This document shows positions 35,189 to 43,725 of a DNA stretch of 64,000 nucleotides, one piece after another. Source of the DNA: Pseudomonas sp. ACM7 (GTDB lineage: Bacteria > Pseudomonadota > Gammaproteobacteria > Pseudomonadales > Pseudomonadaceae); NCBI RefSeq assembly GCF_004136015.1, contig NZ_CP024866.1, positions 6,524,861 through 6,588,860 on the forward strand. The letters run 5' to 3'. The position numbers were made by a program, and so were the translations under genes. Every line of letters begins with the position of its first letter. The stretch's first letter is position 1. Under the pieces are notes generated by a model. That model did no database searches and was not told the DNA's origin. It worked only from the letters and a program-made list of their open reading frames with translations.

Positions 35189-35719
35189 ATGCCCCGAGAA
35201 TTTGAGCTCATTATGTCCGTGCCAGTCCCCTCGAGGTCCGGCATCACCCACCTTTATAAGTCGATGCACCTAGCGGACGCTTTTGCGATTCGGCTCCCTG
35301 CGGGCACATCTAGCAATCCAGATTTGCTAGCTCGATTCATCCTTTCCCACCAGCCATCCTGGATCGGATGGCTCTTGAAAGTCCGAGACACTATCGTTGC
35401 CTGTTTTGGTCTCAAGACAGCCAAACATTTGGCATCACTCGCTAATCGGATTGGAGCCTTCAAGGTCTACAGCACGAACCAGACTGAAATCGTGTTGGGA
35501 GAGGACGACAAGCACCTCGACTTCCGGATATCGATCCTATGTTCTGGAGAGGCAGAGCCAGAAGGCAGTCGCCAACTCGTTTTTTCAACCGTGGTCCAGT
35601 GCCACAACCGTCTAGGCCGGGCCTACATCTTCGTTATTGCCCCATTTCACCGCTTGGTTGTTAAGGCCAACCTCCTCCGTGCAGCGCGCGTCGGTTGGCC
35701 TCTGGCTACCTGCCCCTAA
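35189..35719 (+). CDS. DUF2867 domain-containing protein
   Basis: A 176-residue protein matching DUF2867: DAFAIRLPAG near residue 30, SHQPSWIGWLLKVRDTIVACFGLK, IGAFKVYSTNQTEIVLGEDDKHLDFRIS (outline) and a final APFHRLVVKANLLRAA. DUF2867 domains also occur fused to SDR proteins; the function is not known. GGAG lies about 9 bases before the ATG. Ends 17 bases or less from an IS66 remnant. Confidence 0.8.
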   Translation: MPREFELIMSVPVPSRSGITHLYKSMHLADAFAIRLPAGTSSNPDLLARFILSHQPSWIGWLLKVRDTIVACFGLKTAKHLASLANRIGAFKVYSTNQTEIVLGEDDKHLDFRISILCSGEAEPEGSRQLVFSTVVQCHNRLGRAYIFVIAPFHRLVVKANLLRAARVGWPLATCP

Positions 35720-35870
35720 GGTCCGGCACCCACTGATGCGGTAGCAGTTGCCCGATCTCACTCGCCCGCTGTGTCGGCAGCCGTGTCAGCACATCTTTTA
35801 GATAGGCATACGGATCATGCCCTTTAAGCCGTGCCGACTGGATCAAACTCATAATCGCAGCCGCACGTTT
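35706..35870 (-). pseudogene. IS66-family transposase remnant (C-terminal piece)
   Basis: Minus-strand codons 35870 to about 35709 read KRAAAIMSLIQSARLKGHDP and then YAYLKDVLTRLPTQRASEIG. This is the highly conserved C-terminal IS66 DDE element tail. The rest of the transposase and the inverted terminal repeats are absent. The homology stops abruptly at 35870, just 41 bases before the start of the VanX-like gene, marking the edge of an old insertion or deletion event. Confidence 0.8.
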
Positions 35871-35910
35871 TATGATCTGGTTTAGAAACCAAAATCTTTG
35901 GAGGCATCGC

Positions 35911-37401
35911 ATGCGCCCTTTGTGCCCAATCAAACCTCCGTCCTTCTCGACGCCATTTCCAGTCCGTCTGCCAAACAGGCTCACGCGGACCTGTCTGCGA
36001 TGGGTTTTATGCCTGAGCATTGTCGTGCCCGGCATGGCCGCTGCAGAGACACGCCCCGAGAACATGGTGTATCTGCGTATGATTGATCCGGGCATTGAGC
36101 AAGACATTCGTTATGCCAGCGCTCACAACTTCACTGGGCACCCACTCGACGGTTACGACGCGGCGCAGTGTCTGTTATCGCTGGACGCCGCCAAGGCCCT
36201 CGCTCGGGTACAAACAGCGTTGCGTGCACAAGGCTACGGTTTGAAGGTGTTTGACTGTTATCGCCCCAGCCGTGCCGTTGCCGATATGGGGCGCTTCGCT
36301 TTGGTGCCGGGTGACCCACGCAAGGCCGAGTTCTATCCGCGCGTGGACAAGCAGAACTTCTGGCGCCTGGGTTACGTGGCACGGGTGTCCAACCACTCCA
36401 AAGGCTCAACCGTGGATCTGACACTGACCGGTCCCGATGCCCTGCCCGTCGATAGCTGGACGCCTTCAGCCGGGCAAGTCGATTGCACGGCCGCCTATGG
36501 CCAGCGTTGGCGCGACGGCGCGCTCGACATGGGTACCGGTTTCGATTGCTTTGATGAGCGAGCGCATACCGACAACCCGACGATCAGCGCTGCCGCCAGG
36601 GACAATCGCCAGAAGCTCAGCAGGGCCATGGAGAAAGAAGGGTTTACCGGGTACTCGAAGGAATGGTGGCACTTCACATACAGTGGGGAAGGTTCGCCGA
36701 AGAATGTCATGGACTTCCCCATCACGCCGCTCGGTACACGCGACGCTCTCGACACCGCCAATCAGCTGATCGTGGTCACCACAAAAAACTGGACTGACAT
36801 CCAGGGCACGGCCCAGCGCTACGAACGGCAGGGCAACACCTTTCGAAAATACGAAACGTCGTTTCCAGTGGTGGTCGGCAAGAGCGGGCTGGCGTGGGGC
36901 AAGGGGCTTGGCAGCGTTGAGCAACGCGAAGGTCCGGTCAAAAGTGAAGGCGATGGAAAAGCGCCTGCCGGGGTATTCAAACTGGGAGCGGCTTTTGGCT
37001 ACGACGGTACGGCCGACACCAAACTGCCTTACCTTGCGTTGACCTCGACCATCGAATGCGTGGATGACAGCCACTCCGCACGCTATAACGAGCTGGTTGA
37101 TGGAGCGACTGTTTCGAAAGACTGGAACAGCTCCGAACGTATGCGTCGCGATGACGACCTGTATCGAAAAGGCATTTTCATCGAGCACAATACGCCAGCG
37201 TCCCCCGCCTCGGGCTCGTGCATTTTCTTTCACATCTGGCGTGGCCCCACCTCTCCGACGCTGGGCTGCACCGCCATGGATCCAGCGGATATTTCTCGCT
37301 TGTTCCATTGGCTGGATCCTCGCCAGTCCCCTCTGCTGGTTCAAATGCCCGAGGCGCAATACGAGCACTTTCACGAACGCTGGAACCTGCCCGAACGTTG
37401 A
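35911..37401 (+). CDS. exported D-Ala-D-Ala dipeptidase (VanX/DdpX) fused to an L,D-transpeptidase-like domain
   Basis: A 496-residue protein with a basic leader and signal peptide (about residues 24-46). Residues 50-280 form an M15D peptidase: YRPSRA (R119), SNHSKGSTVD (zinc ligands H162 and D169) and EWWHF (E251 base, H254 ligand). Residues 285-475 resemble a YkuD-like domain (VVTTKNWTDIQGTAQRYER, FPVVVGKSGLAWGKG, FFHIWRGPTSPTLGCTAMD, with H441 and Cys453). GGAGG 6 bases before the ATG fixes the start at 35911. Both halves act on peptidoglycan peptides in related proteins, so a periplasmic muropeptide-processing role is likely. Confidence 0.85.
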   Translation: MRPLCPIKPPSFSTPFPVRLPNRLTRTCLRWVLCLSIVVPGMAAAETRPENMVYLRMIDPGIEQDIRYASAHNFTGHPLDGYDAAQCLLSLDAAKALARVQTALRAQGYGLKVFDCYRPSRAVADMGRFALVPGDPRKAEFYPRVDKQNFWRLGYVARVSNHSKGSTVDLTLTGPDALPVDSWTPSAGQVDCTAAYGQRWRDGALDMGTGFDCFDERAHTDNPTISAAARDNRQKLSRAMEKEGFTGYSKEWWHFTYSGEGSPKNVMDFPITPLGTRDALDTANQLIVVTTKNWTDIQGTAQRYERQGNTFRKYETSFPVVVGKSGLAWGKGLGSVEQREGPVKSEGDGKAPAGVFKLGAAFGYDGTADTKLPYLALTSTIECVDDSHSARYNELVDGATVSKDWNSSERMRRDDDLYRKGIFIEHNTPASPASGSCIFFHIWRGPTSPTLGCTAMDPADISRLFHWLDPRQSPLLVQMPEAQYEHFHERWNLPER

Positions 37402-37470
37402 TAGCGTCAGCATTGGCAGACGGTGTCTGGAAGTCCTGGCCATCGCCGAAGGAACACCCAGTGCAAATTC

Positions 37471-37476
37471 GTATAC
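37471..37476. promoter_or_regulatory. GTATAC-centred site upstream of the GntR gene
   Basis: ATTCGTATACCC, 34 bases before the GTG of the GntR gene, shares its core with TCGTATACGA at two other promoters of the hydroxyproline cluster. It is the weakest copy (one half is degenerate) and may serve autoregulation. Confidence 0.45.
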
Positions 37477-37509
37477 CCTATCTGCAATTCATTCCGAACG
37501 ATCACGACC

Positions 37510-38181
37510 GTGGCCCTGACAAAACTCAACGCTCCCGACCTTGGCAATTCGCCTTCGACGTCGGAAATCATCACCCGTCATCTGCGTGACGCCATCGTCG
37601 CCGGGCATTTCGCCGAGGACGAGCCGATTCGCCAGGACGACATCGCCCGCCAGTTCAACGTCAGCAAGATTCCGGTGCGCGAAGCCCTCAAGCGCCTGGA
37701 GGCCGAAGGCCTGGTGATGTTCCAGCGAAATCGCGGGGCGATGGTCACCCGGGTTTCCGATGCAGAACTGGCGCAGATGTTCGAAGTGCGCATGCTGCTC
37801 GAAGACAAGGTGCTGCGCCTGGCCATTCCGAACATGACCGAAGAAACCTTCGCCCGTGCCGAGCGTATCTGCCAGGAGTTCATCGGCGAAGATGATGTGG
37901 GGCGCTGGGCCGAGCTCAACTGGGAACTGCACGCTTGCCTCTACGAGCCGGCGCAACGTCCGTTTCTGGTCGGCCTGATCCGCTCGGTCAACGACAAGCT
38001 GGAGCGCTACCTGCGCATGCAGATGAGCCTGTCGGCCGGTAAGGAACGCGCCGATCACGAACACCGGGAAATCCTTGCGGCCTGCCGTGCCGGTGACGTG
38101 GACCTGGCGGTGAAGTTGCTCGACGAGCACATTGCCGGCGTCTGCAAGACCCTGTTCGAGCACCTGCCTCACCACCACTGA
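37510..38181 (+). CDS. GntR-family (FCD domain) regulator of the hydroxyproline cluster
   Basis: A 223-residue regulator. The winged helix (EDEPIRQDDIARQFNVSKIPVREALKRLEAEG in outline) is at residues 25-75 and the FCD domain follows, with metal/ligand residues in NWELHACLYEPAQRP and DHEHREILAAC. I chose GTG at 37510, giving MALTKLNAPDL, because the upstream frame is not conserved in type. Its place directly before the 4-hydroxyproline epimerase gene makes it the prime candidate for binding the repeated TCGTATACGA sites. Confidence 0.8.
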   Translation: MALTKLNAPDLGNSPSTSEIITRHLRDAIVAGHFAEDEPIRQDDIARQFNVSKIPVREALKRLEAEGLVMFQRNRGAMVTRVSDAELAQMFEVRMLLEDKVLRLAIPNMTEETFARAERICQEFIGEDDVGRWAELNWELHACLYEPAQRPFLVGLIRSVNDKLERYLRMQMSLSAGKERADHEHREILAACRAGDVDLAVKLLDEHIAGVCKTLFEHLPHHH

Positions 38182-38295
38182 CAGCTCGCCGCACTGTGCC
38201 GATTTCGTCATCGACACTGAATAAAACCATCAAGCCGGCAAGCCCCCGCACAGGCCACTCTTTCGTTCACTCATCTGAACGGACGTGGCCATCCC

Positions 38296-39228
38296 ATGAA
38301 ACGCATCACCGTGATCGACTCCCACACCGGCGGCGAACCGACCCGCCTGGTGACCGCCGGTTTTCCTGACCTGGGCAGCGGCAGCATGGCCGAACGTCGA
38401 CAGCGGCTGGCCGAACAGCATGATCAATGGCGCGCTGCCTGCGTGCTCGAACCACGGGGCAGTGACGTGCTGGTCGGCGCCCTGCTCTGTGAGCCGGTGG
38501 ACCCGAGCGCCTGTGCCGGCGTGATTTTCTTCAACAACAGCGGTTACCTCGGCATGTGTGGCCACGGCACCATCGGCCTGGTGGCCTCACTCGCACATCT
38601 GGGCAAGATCGGCCCCGGGGTGCACAGCATCGAAACCCCGGTGGGCACGGTGCAGGCGACGCTGCACGACGACCATTCGGTGAGCGTGCGCAATGTGCCG
38701 GCGTACCGTTACCGCAAAGCGCTGGCGCTGCAGGTGCCGGGGATCGGTCAAGTGACCGGCGATGTTGCCTGGGGTGGAAACTGGTTTTTCCTGATTGCCG
38801 AGCACGGTCTGCGCATTGCCGGCGATAACCTCGATGCGCTGACCGCCTACACCTTCGCCGTGCAGCAAGCACTGGAGACTCAGGGTATTCGCGGCGAAGA
38901 CGGCGGCTTGATCGACCATGTCGAGCTGTTCGCCGATGACGAGCAGGCCGACAGCCGCAACTTCGTCCTCTGCCCCGGCAAGGCCTACGACCGCTCGCCC
39001 TGCGGCACCGGCACCAGTGCCAAACTGGCGTGCCTGGCGGCCGACGACAAATTGCAGCCGGGACAGATCTGGCGTCAGGCCAGTGTCATCGGCAGCGAGT
39101 TCGAAGGTTCCTACGAACTTCAGGGTGAGCGCATCGTGCCGACCATTCGCGGTCGCGCCTTTATCAGCGCCGAAGCCAGCCTGATCATCGAACAGGACGA
39201 CCCGTTCGCCTGGGGCATTCGCCCGTGA
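38296..39228 (+). CDS. lhpA: 4-hydroxyproline 2-epimerase
   Basis: A 310-residue proline racemase-family enzyme with both catalytic cysteines: C88 in MCGHGTIG and C236 in [10 protein letters not shown]. This Cys/Cys pair and the substrate-pocket sequence fit 4-hydroxyproline epimerases, which convert trans-4-hydroxy-L-proline to cis-4-hydroxy-D-proline. It is the first structural gene after the GntR regulator and its stop overlaps the following oxidoreductase start. Confidence 0.88.
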   Translation: MKRITVIDSHTGGEPTRLVTAGFPDLGSGSMAERRQRLAEQHDQWRAACVLEPRGSDVLVGALLCEPVDPSACAGVIFFNNSGYLGMCGHGTIGLVASLAHLGKIGPGVHSIETPVGTVQATLHDDHSVSVRNVPAYRYRKALALQVPGIGQVTGDVAWGGNWFFLIAEHGLRIAGDNLDALTAYTFAVQQALETQGIRGEDGGLIDHVELFADDEQADSRNFVLCPGKAYDRSPCGTGTSAKLACLAADDKLQPGQIWRQASVIGSEFEGSYELQGERIVPTIRGRAFISAEASLIIEQDDPFAWGIRP

Positions 39229-40340
39229 ACGAGGGCCGGGTGGCCGATGTGATCGTGATCGGCGCCGGCATCATCGGCGCCGCCTGTGCCCAGGCGTTGG
39301 CAGGTCGCGGCTTGCGCGTGCTGGTGCTGGACGCCGGCCTGCCCGGCGCTACGGCGGCGGGCATGGGCCACTTGCTGGTCCTCGACGACAACCCGGCCGA
39401 ACTGGCCCTCAGTCAATATTCTTTGCAACGCTGGCGCGAACTCGCGCCGACCTTGCCCGACGGCTGCGCCTACCGTTGCAATGGCACCCTCTGGCTGGCC
39501 GCCAATGCTGAAGAAATGGCCGTCGCCCACAGCAAATACCTGAATTTGCATGCCCAAGGCGTGGCCTGCGAATTGATCTCCAGCAATGCCTTGCACCAGC
39601 GCGAACCGGAACTGCGCGAGGGCCTGGAAGGCGGACTGCTGATCAATGGCGACGGCATTCTTTATGCCCCGGCGACCGCCAATTGGATGCTCGACACACC
39701 AAACATCAGCCAACGCCGGACGCGGGTCAGCGAAGTCGATGGCAACCGCGTGCGACTCGACGACGGCCACTGGCTAAGCGCCGAAGCAGTGATTCTGGCC
39801 AACGGCATCCAGGCCAACGCGCTTTGCCCCGAGCTGCCGATCGAACCGAAGAAAGGCCACTTGCTGATCACCGACCGCTACCCCGGCAAGGTCACTCACA
39901 CCCTGGTGGAACTCGGTTACGTCACCAGTGCCCACAACGCCAGCGGTCCCTCGACGGCGTGCAATATCCAGCCTCGGCCGACCGGGCAATTGTTCATCGG
40001 CGCCTCGCGACAATTCGGCACCACCGACCCTCAAGTCGAGGGCTGGATGCTGGCGAAAATGCTCCGGCGTGCCACCGACTACATGCCGGGTCTGGCTCAG
40101 CTCAACGGCATCCGCGCCTGGACCGGTTTTCGCGCTGCCAGCCCCGACGGTTTACCGCTGGTGGGTCAGCACCCGCAACGCAAAGGTTTATGGCTGGCAG
40201 TCGGTCACGAGGGCCTCGGCGTGACGACCGCCCCCGGCACCGCCGACCTGCTGGTCGCGCAGCTGTTCGACGAAACGCCGCCACTGGCCGCGCACCCGTA
40301 TCTGCCGCAACGTTTTCTCGGAGAGCCCGTTTATGCCTGA
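39225..40340 (+). CDS. FAD oxidoreductase, D-hydroxyproline dehydrogenase beta-type subunit
   Basis: A 371-residue DAO-family flavoprotein. The dinucleotide motif [17 protein letters not shown] is at the N-terminus; [21 protein letters not shown] and the C-terminal [24 protein letters not shown] follow. It begins with GTG overlapping the epimerase stop (GTGA at 39225-39228). With the next two genes it forms the three-subunit dehydrogenase that oxidises cis-4-hydroxy-D-proline to pyrroline-4-hydroxy-2-carboxylate. Confidence 0.85.
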   Translation: MNEGRVADVIVIGAGIIGAACAQALAGRGLRVLVLDAGLPGATAAGMGHLLVLDDNPAELALSQYSLQRWRELAPTLPDGCAYRCNGTLWLAANAEEMAVAHSKYLNLHAQGVACELISSNALHQREPELREGLEGGLLINGDGILYAPATANWMLDTPNISQRRTRVSEVDGNRVRLDDGHWLSAEAVILANGIQANALCPELPIEPKKGHLLITDRYPGKVTHTLVELGYVTSAHNASGPSTACNIQPRPTGQLFIGASRQFGTTDPQVEGWMLAKMLRRATDYMPGLAQLNGIRAWTGFRAASPDGLPLVGQHPQRKGLWLAVGHEGLGVTTAPGTADLLVAQLFDETPPLAAHPYLPQRFLGEPVYA

Positions 40341-40569
40341 ATTGATGCTGGACGGACGTGCCCTGCGGGTTGCCGAGGGCACCAGCGTCGCCGCTGCACT
40401 GGCCCTGAGCGGCGACGGCTGCACGCGCACATCGGTCAGTGGCCAACGCCGCGCCCCGTTATGCGGCATGGGCATTTGCCAGGAATGCCGGGTGACCATC
40501 GACGGTCGCCGGCGCCTGGCCTGCCAAACGCTGTGCCGTGACGGCATGCACGTGGAGACGCAAGCATGA
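40333..40569 (+). CDS. (2Fe-2S)-binding small subunit of the hydroxyproline dehydrogenase
   Basis: A 78-residue ferredoxin-like subunit. The cluster ligands are in LCGMGICQECRVTIDGRRRL followed by a final Cys (ACQT), the arrangement of plant-type [2Fe-2S] domains in opine/hydroxyproline dehydrogenases. It overlaps the preceding gene by 8 bases and the following gene by 4 bases, which points to stoichiometric, coupled expression. Confidence 0.88.
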   Translation: MPELMLDGRALRVAEGTSVAAALALSGDGCTRTSVSGQRRAPLCGMGICQECRVTIDGRRRLACQTLCRDGMHVETQA

Positions 40570-41822
40570 GCGAATACGCCGACCTGCTGATCATCGGTGC
40601 CGGTCCCGCCGGCATGGCCGCCGCGCTCGCTGCGGCGCCAAGCGGTGCGCGCATCGTCCTGCTCGACGACAACCCGCTCCCGGGCGGGCAAATCTGGCGT
40701 GACGGGCCTCAGGCCAACCTGCCGAACCTGGCGCGTCAAATGCGCGAACGACTGGAGGCGTGCAGCAACATCCACCGCCACTCCGTCACTCGAGTGATTG
40801 CCTGCGCCGGGCCGAAACAACTGCTGGTCGAAGACGCCGATCGAGGCTGGTTGATCGGTTACGACAAACTGATTCTGTGTACCGGCGCCCGCGAGTTGCT
40901 GCTGCCCTTCCCCGGCTGGACGCTGCCCGGCGTGACTGGCGCGGGTGGCCTCCAGGCATTGATCAAAGGCGGGCTGCCGGTGCAGGACGAACGCATTGTG
41001 ATTGCCGGCAGCGGACCGTTATTGCTGGCCAGCGCCGCCACCGCAAAACACAACGGCGCCCGGGTGCGGCGCATCGCCGAGCAAGCCCACGCGACCGCCG
41101 TCGCCGGTTTCGCCGCGCAACTGCCACGCTGGCCCAACAAGCTGATGCAGTCGGTCACGTTGTTCGACTGCCATTACCGTACCGGGACCTACGTACTGGC
41201 CGCCGTGGGCAATGAACGGCTGGAAGGTGTGCGCCTGCAACAGCAAGGAAAAATCGTCGAGCTGGAATGTGATCGCCTGGCCTGCGGTTTCGGTCTGATT
41301 CCCAATACCCAACTCGGCCAGGCCCTCGGCTGCGAGCTCGATGGCCCGGCGATTGCCGTCGATGCCTGGCAGACCACTCGCCGTGCCGATCACTATGCGG
41401 CGGGTGAATGCACCGGTTTCGGGGGCAGTGAACTGGCGTTGGTCGAAGGCGCAATTGCCGGTCACGCCGCGGTCGGTGACCTTGAGTCGGCCCGAGCTTT
41501 GTGGCCGCGTCGTGCGCGCTGGCACGGTTTCGCCAACGCCCTCAACAAAGCATTCGCTCTCGATCCGCAACTCAAGTCGCTGGCACAACCCGACACCTTG
41601 GTGTGCCGTTGCGAAGACGTGCCTTACGGCTTGCTTGCCGGGCACACTGACTGGCGCGAGGCCAAGCTGGCCAGTCGCTGCGGCATGGGCGCCTGCCAGG
41701 GCCGGGTGTGTGGCGGCGCGTTGCAGCACCTGTTCGGCTGGCAACCTTCGGCACCACGGCCGCCCTTCAGCCCGGCGCGGATCGAGACCTTGCTGTGCCT
41801 GGACGACACCCCGCATGCCTGA
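40566..41822 (+). CDS. FAD/NAD(P)-binding oxidoreductase, hydroxyproline dehydrogenase alpha-type subunit
   Basis: A 418-residue flavoprotein. It has an N-terminal Rossmann motif (LLIIGAGPAGMAAALAA), LDDNPLPGGQIW, a second nucleotide-binding motif (RIVIAGSGPLLLASAATAKHNGA in outline) and a C-terminal BFD-type [2Fe-2S] domain (VCRCEDVPYG ... SRCGMGACQGRVCGG). It is homologous to opine oxidase subunit A. It starts inside the small-subunit stop (ATGA). Confidence 0.87.
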   Translation: MSEYADLLIIGAGPAGMAAALAAAPSGARIVLLDDNPLPGGQIWRDGPQANLPNLARQMRERLEACSNIHRHSVTRVIACAGPKQLLVEDADRGWLIGYDKLILCTGARELLLPFPGWTLPGVTGAGGLQALIKGGLPVQDERIVIAGSGPLLLASAATAKHNGARVRRIAEQAHATAVAGFAAQLPRWPNKLMQSVTLFDCHYRTGTYVLAAVGNERLEGVRLQQQGKIVELECDRLACGFGLIPNTQLGQALGCELDGPAIAVDAWQTTRRADHYAAGECTGFGGSELALVEGAIAGHAAVGDLESARALWPRRARWHGFANALNKAFALDPQLKSLAQPDTLVCRCEDVPYGLLAGHTDWREAKLASRCGMGACQGRVCGGALQHLFGWQPSAPRPPFSPARIETLLCLDDTPHA

Positions 41823-41896
41823 ATGCCGGCCCGGGGCTTTCGGGTCCGTCGCCGAGTCTTTATGATCCGGGGCATTGCCTCCAGACGCCCAGCGCC

Positions 41897-42646
41897 ATGT
41901 ATGCCTCGCTCACTACTTTCAAACCCTGCGACCTGCCCACCCTGCTGAGCAGTCTGCAGCCGATCGCGGCGCTGCTCGACACTCTGTCGGACGTGGTGTT
42001 TTTCATCAAGGACAGCGAGGCCCGCTACGCCTTCGTCAACCAGACCCTGGCCCGGCGCTGCGGCTTCAAACACAGTGACGAGCTGCTCGGGCGCACTGCC
42101 GACAGGGTCTTTCCCGAGCGCTTCGGCCCGCTGTACACCGAGCAGGATCGGCGGGTGCTGTCCACCGGCCGCGAACTGGCCGACCAACTCGAACTGCACC
42201 TGTATTACGGTAACCAGCCAGTCTGGTGCCTGACCCACAAACTCGCGCTGCGCGACCTGCAAGGTCAGATCGTCGGCCTGGCCGGCATCTCCCGCGACCT
42301 GCAAGCGCCACAGTCCAGCCATCCGGCGTTCCAGAAACTCGCGGCGGTGGACGCGCATATCCGCAGCCATTTCGCCCGGCCGATCAGCCTCGCCGAACTG
42401 ACCGCAATCGCCGGGTTTTCCGTGGCGCAACTGGAGCGCCATTGCAAACGGGTGTTCCAGCTCACCCCACGGCAGATGATTCACAAGGCGCGCCTGGAGG
42501 AAGGCTCCCGACTGTTGCTGCACACCGATCTGCCCATCACCGAGATCGCCCTGCGCTGCGGTTACACCGACCACAGTGCCTTCAGCCGGCAATTCCGCGC
42601 CTTGACCAGTCTGGCGCCGAGTCAGTATCGCGAAAGCCGTCGCTGA
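41897..42646 (+). CDS. AraC-family regulator with N-terminal PAS domain
   Basis: A 249-residue regulator. Residues 15-135 resemble a PAS domain (LSDVVFFIKDSEARYAFVNQTLARRCGF in outline, LGRTADRVFPERFGPLYTEQD). Residues 150-245 hold two AraC helix-turn-helix motifs (ISLAELTAIAGFSVAQLERH and ITEIALRCGYTDHSAFSRQF). ATG at 41897. It follows the dehydrogenase genes after 74 bases and is probably a second regulator of the cluster; the PAS domain may sense the substrate or a redox/aromatic ligand. Confidence 0.85.
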   Translation: MYASLTTFKPCDLPTLLSSLQPIAALLDTLSDVVFFIKDSEARYAFVNQTLARRCGFKHSDELLGRTADRVFPERFGPLYTEQDRRVLSTGRELADQLELHLYYGNQPVWCLTHKLALRDLQGQIVGLAGISRDLQAPQSSHPAFQKLAAVDAHIRSHFARPISLAELTAIAGFSVAQLERHCKRVFQLTPRQMIHKARLEEGSRLLLHTDLPITEIALRCGYTDHSAFSRQFRALTSLAPSQYRESRR

Positions 42647-42836
42647 ACCCGGGCGAGTGTTCCTTTAAGCGGCGCCCGGCGTTCCCATTGCTCCCTTCTG
42701 TAACACCGCCTGATACGACCCATAGAGGCGTTCTTCTCCTACGCCCTACTCCCACAATCTTGTAAGACCTTTAACTCAAGGCTTGGCGATTAATTCTCGC
42801 CTCTGTTCGGAAACAGGCACGCTCATTGCTAATCAC

Positions 42837-42866
42837 ATATCGTATACGAAATTCACAATACGATAT
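42837..42866. promoter_or_regulatory. nested palindromic operator upstream of the ABC importer
   Basis: The 10-bp perfect palindrome TCGTATACGA (42840-42849) lies inside a wider inverted repeat: ATATCGTAT at 42837-42845 and ATACGATAT at 42858-42866. It is 48 bases before the start of the solute-binding protein gene, a good position for repression. Confidence 0.7.
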
Positions 42867-42896
42867 CCAACAGCACTTTCCGACAACGAGGCCTCT

Positions 42897-43715
42897 ATGA
42901 AAAACCCCGCATTTGCCGTAGCCCTCAGCGCTGTTCTCAGTACTTCCTTTATCGCCACCGCCCAGGCTGACAAGCTCGACGACATTATTGGCTCGGGCAA
43001 GCTGCGCTGCGCCGTGACCCTCGACTTCCCGCCCATGGGTTTTCGCGATGAAGGTAACAACCCCGCCGGTTTCGACGTGGACTATTGCCGCGACCTGGCG
43101 AAGATCCTCGGGGTCGACGCCGAAGTGGTTGAAACGCCCTTCCCCGATCGAATTCCGGCGCTGGTCTCCGGGCGTGCCGACGTGATCGTTGCGTCCACGT
43201 CCGATACCCTCGAACGGGCCAAAACCGTCGGCCTCACCGTGCCGTACTTCGCCTTCCAAATGGTGGTGCTGACCCGCGACAACACCGGCATCAACAGCTT
43301 CGCCGATATCAAGGGCAAAGCCCTGGGCAACACCAGTGGCACCTATGAAGCCATCGCCCTGGAAAAAGACGTGAAGAGCTGGGGCACCGGCACCTTCCGC
43401 GCTTATCAGTCGCAAAACGACACGCTGCTGGCGGTCGCCCAGGGTCACATCGACGCCACCGTGGTCACCAACACCGTGGCCGCCGCCACGATCAAGTCGG
43501 GTAAATACAAGAACCTGAAAATCGCCGGTAACGCGCCGTACACCATCGACTACGTGTCCCTGGGCGCCAAGCGCAACGAGTATGGCCTGCTCAACTACCT
43601 CAACCTGTTCGTCAATCAGCAAGTGCGCAGCGGCCGCTACAACGAGCTGTTCACCAAATGGGTCGGCACCGAGATTTCACCCACCGACCTGACCGTGCCC
43701 AAGGTCTATTACTGA
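42897..43715 (+). CDS. ABC transporter solute-binding protein (amino-acid type)
   Basis: A 272-residue family 3 binding protein with a signal peptide (FAVALSAVLSTSFIATAQA, cleavage before DKLDD). Typical segments are LRCAVTLDFPPMGFRDEGNNPAGFDVDYCRD (outline) and KGKALGNTSGTYEAIALEKD. GAGG precedes the ATG at 42897. It heads a block with aconitase X, two permeases and an ATPase, and it probably captures hydroxyproline isomers in the periplasm. Confidence 0.88.
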   Translation: MKNPAFAVALSAVLSTSFIATAQADKLDDIIGSGKLRCAVTLDFPPMGFRDEGNNPAGFDVDYCRDLAKILGVDAEVVETPFPDRIPALVSGRADVIVASTSDTLERAKTVGLTVPYFAFQMVVLTRDNTGINSFADIKGKALGNTSGTYEAIALEKDVKSWGTGTFRAYQSQNDTLLAVAQGHIDATVVTNTVAAATIKSGKYKNLKIAGNAPYTIDYVSLGAKRNEYGLLNYLNLFVNQQVRSGRYNELFTKWVGTEISPTDLTVPKVYY

Positions 43716-43725
43716 GGTGTCCGGC

